From: Gammaproteobacteria bacterium
Lineage (GTDB): Bacteria; Pseudomonadota; Gammaproteobacteria; Xanthomonadales; Marinicellaceae
NCBI GenBank assembly: GCA_041395445.1
Contig: JAWLAO010000001.1
Coordinates: 656,501-720,500 of the forward strand
Direction of reading: 5' to 3'
Length of the DNA stretch: 64,000 nt
Part shown: in pieces, positions 17,884 through 25,328 of the stretch
Numbering within the stretch: the first letter of the stretch is position 1
Layout of the letters: every line of letters begins with the position of its first letter
Program-made: the position numbers and the translations under genes
Notes under the pieces: generated by a model
What the model saw: only the letters and a program-made list of their open reading frames with translations
Database searches by the model: none
Told to the model about the DNA's origin: nothing

Positions 17884-18957
17884 ATGAAAAAAACCTGTTT
17901 ACATCAGGCTCATATTGATTATGGGGCCAAAATGGTTGATTTTGGCGGTTGGGAAATGCCAATCAATTATGGCTCACAAATCGAAGAACACCATGCGGTT
18001 CGCAATGATAAAGGCATGTTCGATGTTTCGCACATGACCGTTGTGGATTTGCATGGCGATGACAGCGAAGCTTTTCTATTGAAGTTACTGCCTAACGATG
18101 TCAGAAAATTGAACGATGGCAATGCCCTTTACAGCACCATGTTGAATGAAAATGGCGGTGTGATTGATGATTTAATCGTCTATAAACGCGGCGAAAACAA
18201 TTATCGAATTGTTGTCAATGCAGCCACTCGCGAGAAAGATTTGGCATGGATGGAAAAGCAAGTAAGTCCATTCAATGCTCAGCTTCAAGAAAAACCGGAA
18301 CTGGCGATGATTGCGGTTCAAGGACCCAATGCCATTGAAGCCTGTTTGAAAGTTTTACCTGAAAATATTTCTCAGCAATTATCTGAGCTCAATAAATTTT
18401 GTGCCATTGATGCGGAAAATTATTTTATTGGCAGAACCGGTTACACCGGAGAAGACGGTGTCGAAATCATGGTCGCCGAAGATAATGCTCGCAAGTTGTG
18501 GGATGAGTTGGCAAGTGCAGGAGTTAAGCCTTGCGGATTGGGTGCCAGAGACACGTTAAGACTGGAAGCCGGAATGCATCTGTATGGACAAGACATGGAC
18601 AAGAATATCAGTCCTTTGGAATGCGGATTAACATGGACTATCAGAAAAACTGACAATGACTTTATCGGGGCAGATGCTCTGCAAGCCATCAAAGACAAAG
18701 GCATCAGCAAAAAAATGACCGGCGTCGTGCTTGCAGAAAAAGGCATTCTCCGTCACGATCAAGAATTAATTGATGAAAACGGACCTTGTGGAATTATCAC
18801 CAGCGGTTCTTTTTCACCCAGCGCTGAGGTTGCCATCGGTATGGCAATCGTTAATAAAGATATCGGCAAAGATGTCAAGGTACAAATTCGCAAAAAACAA
18901 TTAGCAGTGAAGTTGGTAAAACTACCCTTCGTAAGAAATGGTCAATCAAATATTTAG
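17884..18957 (+). CDS. gcvT: GcvT, aminomethyltransferase (T protein) of the glycine cleavage system
   Basis: Transfers the methylene of the lipoyl-bound aminomethyl group to tetrahydrofolate, releasing ammonia. The 357 residues show HQAHIDYGAKMVDFGGWEMPI at the N-terminus, VRNDKGMFDVSHM (about residue 38), GRTGYTGEDGVEI (about residue 182) and GLGARDTLRLEAGMHLYGQD (about residue 220), all GcvT signatures. It begins a gcvT-gcvH-gcvPA run with short spacers (18 and 51 bases). Confidence 0.97.
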   Translation: MKKTCLHQAHIDYGAKMVDFGGWEMPINYGSQIEEHHAVRNDKGMFDVSHMTVVDLHGDDSEAFLLKLLPNDVRKLNDGNALYSTMLNENGGVIDDLIVYKRGENNYRIVVNAATREKDLAWMEKQVSPFNAQLQEKPELAMIAVQGPNAIEACLKVLPENISQQLSELNKFCAIDAENYFIGRTGYTGEDGVEIMVAEDNARKLWDELASAGVKPCGLGARDTLRLEAGMHLYGQDMDKNISPLECGLTWTIRKTDNDFIGADALQAIKDKGISKKMTGVVLAEKGILRHDQELIDENGPCGIITSGSFSPSAEVAIGMAIVNKDIGKDVKVQIRKKQLAVKLVKLPFVRNGQSNI

Positions 18958-18975
18958 AAATTAGAGAGAAACATT

Positions 18976-19383
18976 ATGAGTTACGTTCCAGATAATTTGA
19001 AATACACTGAATCTCATGAATGGATTGAGATTTTGGATAACGGGAATATCAGAGTGGGTATTACCGAACATGCACAAAGTGCGTTGGGTGACATTGTGTT
19101 CGTTGAGTTGCCTGAAGAAGAAAGCTATGCCGCCGGCGATGATTGCGGAGTTGTGGAATCAGTAAAAACAGCATCAGATATTTACGCACCAATCAGTGGT
19201 ACTATTGTTGCGGTTAATGATGCTCTTGAAGATTCGCCGGAACTGATCAATGAATCACCTTATGATGATGGCTGGATTTTTGAAATGGAAATCGAAGATG
19301 AAGATGATTTAGAAGATTTGTTAACGTCTGATGAGTACAAAAACTCAATTGAAGAAGATCAAGACGAAGACGAAGACGAATAA
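18976..19383 (+). CDS. gcvH: GcvH, lipoyl carrier (H protein) of the glycine cleavage system
   Basis: Carries the aminomethyl intermediate between the P and T proteins on a lipoyl arm. The lipoylated lysine is in GVVESVKTASDIYAPISG (about residue 64). The N-terminal YTESHEWI and the LGDIVFVELPE block fit GcvH. The C-terminus carries an acidic extension ending EEDQDEDEDE encoded by a short GAAGAC repeat, not part of the usual fold. A good ribosome site (AGAGAGAAAC) precedes the ATG. Confidence 0.97.
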   Translation: MSYVPDNLKYTESHEWIEILDNGNIRVGITEHAQSALGDIVFVELPEEESYAAGDDCGVVESVKTASDIYAPISGTIVAVNDALEDSPELINESPYDDGWIFEMEIEDEDDLEDLLTSDEYKNSIEEDQDEDEDE

Positions 19384-19434
19384 ATTCACTTATACAAAAA
19401 AGACACATAAACAGATTGGTAACAGGAAAATATT

Positions 19435-20787
19435 ATGCCTTTCATTCCACACACGGCTGAAGATATAACAAAAATGCTGGAAGCGATTGGAGTTGACTCC
19501 ATTGAGCAACTTTTTGATGAAATCCCTGAGGAACTCAAAGTTAGCGAACTGCAAAACATTCCAAAACAAATGAATGAAATGCAAGTCAGTCGTTTTATTA
19601 AATCCAAAGCAGCGCAAAATTCACAACTCAGTTGTTTTGCCGGAGGTGGAGCCTATGAACATCACATCCCTGCGGCAATCTGGCAACTGGCAACCCGTGG
19701 TGAGTTTTATACCGCATACACTCCGTATCAGGCAGAGGTTTCTCAAGGAAGTTTACAGGTCATTTACGAATACCAGACCATGATGACCAAACTCACCGGT
19801 ATGGAAGTGAGCAATGCTTCACTTTATGATGGAGCTTCAGCCCTGGCAGAAGCAGCTTTAATGTCTGTTCGTGCCAATCGAAAGTCCAGATCAAAAACCA
19901 TTCTGGTTCCTAAAACGGTCAATCCAATCTATAAAAAAGTTTTACACAATATTGTCCATAATCAGGACATCAAAATTGTCGAGTTGGATTATGATCACAC
20001 AACCGGAAAAGTGAGTTCTGAAAACTTAAAAAAATATCAGGATGAGGACATCACCGCATTAGTCATTCCACAACCCAATTATTTTGGAGTTTTTGAGGAT
20101 GTCGATGCTTTAACCGATTGGGCCCATGAGAAAAACTGTTTTGCTATTGCAGCTGTAAATCCAACATCCCTGGCTTTGCTCAAAGCTCCGGGAGATTGGG
20201 GTCAAAAAGGAGTTGATATTTGTATCGGTGAAGGCCAGCCTCTGGGAGTTCCACTTTCAGCCGGCGGTCCTTATTTTGGGTTTATGACATCAAAAGACCA
20301 GTACATCCGTAATATGCCCGGACGCATTGTTGGACAAACAACCGATTTGGATGGAAAACCGGGTTATACATTAGCGTTTCAGGCTCGCGAACAACACATT
20401 CGCAGAGCTAAAGCCACATCCAATATTTGTACCAACCAAGGTTTAATGGTCACCGCAGCAACGATTTACATGGCTTTATTAGGCGAACAAGGACTGAAAG
20501 ATGTTGCCACCGCTTGTATGCAAAACATGCAATATCTCAAACAAAAGCTTGCTGAAAATGGAATCAAGCAAATATTCAACAGCCCCAACTTTCATGAAGT
20601 TGTGATTGAAACCAAACAAAGTCCTAAAGAAGTTATAGCTAAACTTGCAAGTCAAGGCATTCTAGCCGGTGTTGATTTAAGTTCCGACTACCCGGAATTG
20701 GGAAATGCTTTATCAGTTTGTGTTACAGAAACCAAAACACACGAAGATATTGATAATTTTGTCGAGCAACTGGTTCAATTAAGCTAA
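19435..20787 (+). CDS. gcvPA: GcvPA, glycine dehydrogenase (decarboxylating) subunit 1
   Basis: N-terminal half of the split P protein. The start MPFIPHTAEDITKMLEAIG and the blocks AGGGAYEHHIPA, YTPYQAEVSQGSLQ and GMEVSNASLYDGASALAEA are typical of the 450-residue GcvPA subunit. The PLP-binding lysine of the P protein lies in subunit 2 (GcvPB), which is not encoded in this window although it usually follows gcvPA. The gene must therefore be elsewhere for the enzyme to work. Confidence 0.96.
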   Translation: MPFIPHTAEDITKMLEAIGVDSIEQLFDEIPEELKVSELQNIPKQMNEMQVSRFIKSKAAQNSQLSCFAGGGAYEHHIPAAIWQLATRGEFYTAYTPYQAEVSQGSLQVIYEYQTMMTKLTGMEVSNASLYDGASALAEAALMSVRANRKSRSKTILVPKTVNPIYKKVLHNIVHNQDIKIVELDYDHTTGKVSSENLKKYQDEDITALVIPQPNYFGVFEDVDALTDWAHEKNCFAIAAVNPTSLALLKAPGDWGQKGVDICIGEGQPLGVPLSAGGPYFGFMTSKDQYIRNMPGRIVGQTTDLDGKPGYTLAFQAREQHIRRAKATSNICTNQGLMVTAATIYMALLGEQGLKDVATACMQNMQYLKQKLAENGIKQIFNSPNFHEVVIETKQSPKEVIAKLASQGILAGVDLSSDYPELGNALSVCVTETKTHEDIDNFVEQLVQLS

Positions 20788-20802
20788 CAAGACCGAAAAT
20801 AA

Positions 20803-20845
20803 GACACAATGGTCATTGCAAACAACTTTGATTGACCATTGTGTT
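20803..20845 (+). other. Strong hairpin between gcvPA and the winged-helix regulator
   Basis: ACACAATGGTCA (20804-20815) pairs perfectly with TGACCATTGTGT (20833-20844), extendable by one G-U pair. The loop is 17 bases and no T run follows. It could be a weak or Rho-assisted terminator for gcvTHPA, an mRNA-stabilising end, or an operator for the next gene. Confidence 0.6.
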
Positions 20846-20905
20846 AGTTGTTCAAAAAGTTTGAATCACATATAATATTTTCATTCCTAAGATTCAATCA
20901 AAAAT

Positions 20906-22648
20906 TTGCAATACCAATTTGGCAACATAACCATTGATACTAAAAACTATCGTATTTTGGTGAATGGCGACATCACACCAGTCAAACCACAGGTTTTTAA
21001 TTTGATTGTGTATTTAATTGAAAACCATCATCGGCTGGTTACTAAGGATGAAATTCATGCAAATATTTGGTCGGGACGAATTGTTTCAGATACTTCAATC
21101 AGCACCCATATCAAATCAGCCCGAAAGATTCTTGGTGATGATGGTAAAAAACAGAAAATCATCAAAACCTATCATGCTCGCGGTTATCAATTTGTCGCTA
21201 CTTTTAAAGAAACTGTTTCTGACAAACAGGAAATTGTTAATCAGGCTCTGAAAACAATTGTCGTTTTGCCATTCACAAATATAAAATCCGACCCGCAAAC
21301 TGATTATCTCAGTTTTGCCCTGGCAAGCCAGATTATCAACGACTTAGCATATCTGCAAAACTTCAATATTGTTCCGGCAAGCATGATACGAGAGTTTATC
21401 AATTCCAAAGCCAACCCAACTGAGATTGCAATTGAACTTAACGCAGAGAATGTCGTTTGTGGAAATTATTTAATTGAAAATGATGCTATCAGAATCAATT
21501 TTGAAATTATTGATACTCAATCCCAAAAAGTCATATCACAAGAACAAATTGAAGACCGACATTCCAATACATTTAAATTACAAGATCGTGTTTCGTCAAA
21601 TGTCATCTCAGCATTCAATGGACAATCAAAAGGAAAAGTGTCGAATCCAAGCAGAGTCAGAAATATTCCCAAAAGTGCACTTGCTTTTGAATATTACCTC
21701 AGAGCGATTTCTTATCCATACACCAATGAGGGACATCATCTCGCCATAGAAATGCTGAAGAAGTCATTAGACTTGGATGATTCTTTTGCACCGAGTTATC
21801 CGCATCTTGGTAATCACATTCGTTTATTGGAACAGCACGGAAGAATTTCTTCCGAGAATAACCAATCTACTGAGTGGTATTATCAAAAAGCATTAGAACT
21901 TAATCCCGAGCTTGTCGAAGCACTCATGAATCTGGCGCTTTACTACACCGAAACCGGCAAACTGGAAGAAGCCTATTTCATTGCTCGACGAATGTTTAAA
22001 ATTAATCCAAATTGTGCTGAATTTCACTTTATTCTTGGATATATTTTCAGATATGCCGGAATGGTGGATGAAGCCATCGAAGAGATGGAAACAGCTTTAA
22101 AATTAAGTCCTGATAACAAAAGATATCGTTCCATAATTTCAACATACATCGGAGCCGGCAAGTATCAGCAAGCACTTGAAAAAACCTATCTGGGCGATGA
22201 GGTTTATGCCGATATTTTCAGCGGACAAATTACATTTATGCAGGGCAAAATAGAACAAGCTCGAAAACACCTTGAAAATGCTTTGAAAGCGGATTCTCAT
22301 GGTTTATCCGGTTTGGTTGCAACCGTTTATCTTGCCGTTTTGGATAATAACTTACTGATAGGCAAAGAGTCACTCGAAAAAATTGTCGATACAAAAATCA
22401 TAGACGCAGAAAATATGTTTTATTTCGCAGGTTTTTACGCACTACTTTCTGAACAAGAAAAGTGTTTGGAGCTATTAAACAAAGCTGTTGATTGCGGATA
22501 TTACAACTATATCCACATTCAAACCACACCGAATTTAAACTCTGTCAAGCACTCCGATAAATACCAAGAAATACTAGCTAAAGCGAAAAAAGGAAGTGAA
22601 TCTTTTAAAAAAACTGTACGCGCTAATCCGGTTCAGTCGAACAGTTAA
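20906..22648 (+). CDS. Winged-helix (OmpR/PhoB-type) DNA-binding protein with TPR repeats
   Basis: A 580-residue regulator. An N-terminal trans_reg_C winged helix (about residues 1-100) shows VKPQVFNLIVYLIENHHRLVTKDE and KIIKTYHARGYQFVA. A TolB-like middle segment follows (about 118-230; IVVLPFTNIKSDPQTDYLSFALASQI), then a TPR array to the C-terminus. The layout resembles CadC/HilA-type regulators, but no transmembrane helix is evident. The start is TTG at 20906: an in-frame stop lies at 20888 and no ATG precedes the domain. It probably binds DNA and senses through its TPRs; targets are unknown, the adjacent beta-helix gene being one candidate. Confidence 0.87.
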   Translation: MQYQFGNITIDTKNYRILVNGDITPVKPQVFNLIVYLIENHHRLVTKDEIHANIWSGRIVSDTSISTHIKSARKILGDDGKKQKIIKTYHARGYQFVATFKETVSDKQEIVNQALKTIVVLPFTNIKSDPQTDYLSFALASQIINDLAYLQNFNIVPASMIREFINSKANPTEIAIELNAENVVCGNYLIENDAIRINFEIIDTQSQKVISQEQIEDRHSNTFKLQDRVSSNVISAFNGQSKGKVSNPSRVRNIPKSALAFEYYLRAISYPYTNEGHHLAIEMLKKSLDLDDSFAPSYPHLGNHIRLLEQHGRISSENNQSTEWYYQKALELNPELVEALMNLALYYTETGKLEEAYFIARRMFKINPNCAEFHFILGYIFRYAGMVDEAIEEMETALKLSPDNKRYRSIISTYIGAGKYQQALEKTYLGDEVYADIFSGQITFMQGKIEQARKHLENALKADSHGLSGLVATVYLAVLDNNLLIGKESLEKIVDTKIIDAENMFYFAGFYALLSEQEKCLELLNKAVDCGYYNYIHIQTTPNLNSVKHSDKYQEILAKAKKGSESFKKTVRANPVQSNS

Positions 22649-22749
22649 ACCACCTCCAATCACAAGTTCACAAATAAATCATATTTTGTTCAAGTTTGAA
22701 TCTGCGAGCAGCATTAGTATTGTGATTTAGTATCAATTACACATTAGAA

Positions 22750-24867
22750 ATGAATCCAAAAACGACTATCGCTTTAATAATTTTAATTTCCATAAACCTC
22801 AACCTTTACGCAGCAAACATTGTTGTAAATTCAAGTTCCGGTTCTGTAACCGCAAGTGATGATGGGTTTTGCACATTACACGAAGCTGTGGAATCTGCAA
22901 ATTCAAATACGGCCTCAGGGCAGCTTATAGGAGAATGCATTGCAGGAGAATCACTTCCGACTATTGATACGATTACTTTTGCATCATCAATATTACCGGC
23001 AACGATTCATTTGGAATTGCCTATTCAATTATCAGAATCAGTCAATCTTTCAGGTCCTCACAAAGAATTACTCACTTTAAGTAGTATTGGCTTAGACAGA
23101 GTTCTAAAAGTTTCAAACCTAACACCTGCTGATTTCATGATTGAAAAACTGACTATTTCAGGCGGTTTCACCGGAGTCGGAAGTCTTCCTGTTGGGGTTG
23201 GAGGAGGAATGTTAGTTTCTCTGGCAAACTCGAGTTTAACAATTGACCGGGTGTATTTCACCAACAATAGTGCAGAATACGCCGGAGGAGCTTTGGGAAT
23301 TGCTTACGGCGGAACTTCAAATAACACCGTCACCATCGAAAATTGCGAGTTTGATAATAATAACACAATCGGTTCAACCGCAAACTCAGGCAATGTCGCC
23401 GGTGGCGGTGCTATCTTTATTGGTGCATTTCAGAATGTAACAATAAACAATTCGACATTTTATGATAACCACGCTATTAATAATATTGCTCTCAATCCCA
23501 CGGCACCGGCTCAAGGTGGTGCAATATTGATGCTTTCTTCATCGTCTGTTGCAGTTTCTGAACTTACCATTGACAGTTCGACTTTTGATGAAAACACCGC
23601 TTATGGTGTCGGAGGTGCAATCTCAATTGGTGGTGCTAACTTTGTTGACGACTATTCCATCGTTAATATCAAACATTCCACAATTACAAGAAACGAATCT
23701 AACCCTATCATGACCGATCAAGGAAGCGGAGGTGGAATATATACCAGCACTGTCACTCCGGTAAATATTTTCAACACCATCGTTAGTACCAATGTCGATT
23801 ATTCAACCACAACAAACTATCCAAATATTTCGGGTGATTTTAATACTCTGGGGCATAATTTCATCAATTTCAGCCAAACTCATTCATCCATATTCCCTCT
23901 GGGAATGCCAAATATCAACAATGACCTTGTTGGAACATCGGTAGCTTTACCCAAATTAAACCCTCTAGCATCCAATGGAGGATCAACATTAACACGTTCC
24001 TTACAGGATGATTCTCCGCTGATTGACCAAGGGAAGTGTACGAATATAATAACCGATCAAAGAGGTTATTTTGATATATTCAATCAAGTTCGCAGAGTTG
24101 ACAGAGCAGAAGCTAATTTAGCCGATGGTTGTGACATCGGAGCTTATGAAAAAGAAGCGATAGAGAGCAACTCATTTCCTCAAGCCAATAATGATAGTTT
24201 TGATATTCTGGAAGATGGCTCAATTGATTTATTTGATAATTTAAACGTCCTTGATAACGATAATGACCCTGAAGGTGATACCTTGGTTGTCATTAATGCC
24301 GGATTGGTAGCAACAAACAGTTCAACAATTCCAAATCCCGGCAACGTCGATTTATGGAGCAATGGCGACTTTACATACACTCCACCGGCGGATGAATTCG
24401 GTATTGTTGATTTTCGTTATATCATTTCAGATGGCAATACCAATGTTGGAGCAGATGTTTTCATCAATGTTTTGCCTGTCAATGATGCTCCAAGTTTCAA
24501 TCATGGTTTCACAACTATTTCGTTTGCAGGAACAAATTCCATTGCAGGAGTTCATGAATATGAAAATTGGGCAACGAACATCTCAACCGGACCTGCTAAT
24601 GAATCTTCACAAAGTTATCAGTTTCAAATTCAAACATTCGGAGACACTTCAATTTTTGCAAATACACCAACAATCTCTCCCACAGGAACTCTTTGTATTG
24701 AGCTAGCGGAGAATGCACTGGGAACTGCAACAATTTCAGTAAAGTTAAAAGACAACGGCGGAACTTCCAACGGCGGAATTGATGAATCAGCCGAAGTTAT
24801 CATACAGGTTTATGCCAATCTGGATTTAATATTTAGCGATTCTTTTGAGAACAATGGCAATTCTTAA
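22750..24867 (+). CDS. Secreted right-handed beta-helix protein with CSLREA-like N-terminus and DLIF-x(3)-FE tail
   Basis: A 705-residue exported protein with a signal peptide (about residues 1-21, ending LYAA). A CSLREA-like motif comes next (DDGFCTLHEAVESAN), then a parallel beta-helix region rich in asparagine and glycine turns (NNTVTIENCEF, NVTINNSTFYDN). A cadherin/Ig-like repeat follows (about 480-580; NDSFDILEDGSIDLFDN and VLDNDNDPEGD) and the tail is LDLIFSDSFENNGNS. A surface adhesin or polysaccharide-active protein is plausible. The tail matches that of the beta-helix protein at 50189, suggesting a common export or anchoring signal. Confidence 0.85.
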   Translation: MNPKTTIALIILISINLNLYAANIVVNSSSGSVTASDDGFCTLHEAVESANSNTASGQLIGECIAGESLPTIDTITFASSILPATIHLELPIQLSESVNLSGPHKELLTLSSIGLDRVLKVSNLTPADFMIEKLTISGGFTGVGSLPVGVGGGMLVSLANSSLTIDRVYFTNNSAEYAGGALGIAYGGTSNNTVTIENCEFDNNNTIGSTANSGNVAGGGAIFIGAFQNVTINNSTFYDNHAINNIALNPTAPAQGGAILMLSSSSVAVSELTIDSSTFDENTAYGVGGAISIGGANFVDDYSIVNIKHSTITRNESNPIMTDQGSGGGIYTSTVTPVNIFNTIVSTNVDYSTTTNYPNISGDFNTLGHNFINFSQTHSSIFPLGMPNINNDLVGTSVALPKLNPLASNGGSTLTRSLQDDSPLIDQGKCTNIITDQRGYFDIFNQVRRVDRAEANLADGCDIGAYEKEAIESNSFPQANNDSFDILEDGSIDLFDNLNVLDNDNDPEGDTLVVINAGLVATNSSTIPNPGNVDLWSNGDFTYTPPADEFGIVDFRYIISDGNTNVGADVFINVLPVNDAPSFNHGFTTISFAGTNSIAGVHEYENWATNISTGPANESSQSYQFQIQTFGDTSIFANTPTISPTGTLCIELAENALGTATISVKLKDNGGTSNGGIDESAEVIIQVYANLDLIFSDSFENNGNS

Positions 24868-24890
24868 TTTAAAAATTCAAGAGGAAAATC

Positions 24891-24971
24891 ATGGATAAAA
24901 AATACATTATCAGTTCACTTTTATATGCACTTTTCGGACTCATACTAGGTGCGATTATGGCAGCCACATAA
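24891..24971 (+). CDS. N-terminal part of a small membrane protein, ended by an in-frame TAA
   Basis: A 26-codon frame (MDKKYIISSLLYALFGLILG, then AIMAAT) with a clear GAGG ribosome site 7 bases upstream encodes one transmembrane helix. The TAA at 24969-24971 is followed, in the same frame, by NHNQ and the reading frame at 24984 (MVTHAHIMLLGF...). From memory, homologous small membrane proteins run through this junction (…MAA-x-H-x-H-x-HVTHAHI…), so this looks like the first third of a gene interrupted by a nonsense codon. See the next entry. Confidence 0.6.
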   Translation: MDKKYIISSLLYALFGLILGAIMAAT

Positions 24972-24983
24972 AACCATAATCAA

Positions 24984-25265
24984 ATGGTCACACATGCACA
25001 TATCATGTTATTGGGCTTCGTCACATCGTTCATTTACGGTGTTTGTTACAAACTTTGGATACCAAATCCATCTAAGAAAATAGCAATAATTCAATTCACT
25101 TTTCACCATGCTGGAAGCATTCTCATGCTTTCGGGCTTGTTTTTAATTTATGGAAAAATCATTCCAGAGAACAAAATTGAACCGGTTATGGCTATTTCAT
25201 CAGTTGCAGTCATTTTCGCAATCATCTTGATGATTTATCAATTACTTGCAAATAAAGCCGAATAG
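24984..25265 (+). CDS. Main part of the same small membrane protein, possible re-initiation at 24984
   Basis: A 93-residue hydrophobic protein with three predicted helices (around THAHIMLLGFVTSFIYGV, FHHAGSILMLSGLFLIYG and VMAISSVAVIFAIILM) and histidines in the membrane (HAH, HH). It recalls small conserved membrane proteins related to helices of heme-copper oxidase subunits, but no function is known. It is in frame with 24891-24971, separated by a TAA and four codons. There is no good ribosome site of its own, so translation would depend on read-through or re-initiation. The joined product would be about 124 residues. Confidence 0.6.
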   Translation: MVTHAHIMLLGFVTSFIYGVCYKLWIPNPSKKIAIIQFTFHHAGSILMLSGLFLIYGKIIPENKIEPVMAISSVAVIFAIILMIYQLLANKAE

Positions 25266-25269
25266 TTAA

Positions 25270-25299
25270 TTGATACCCTTTTAAAAACTTTGCTAGAAT
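25270..25299 (+). promoter_or_regulatory. Probable sigma-70 promoter of the kinase gene
   Basis: TTGATA (25270-25275) and TAGAAT (25294-25299) are separated by 18 bases. The start codon follows about 30 bases later. Both elements match the consensus at four or five of six positions. Confidence 0.5.
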
Positions 25300-25328
25300 A
25301 GAGTTTGAAGCAATAATTTTGGGTATTG

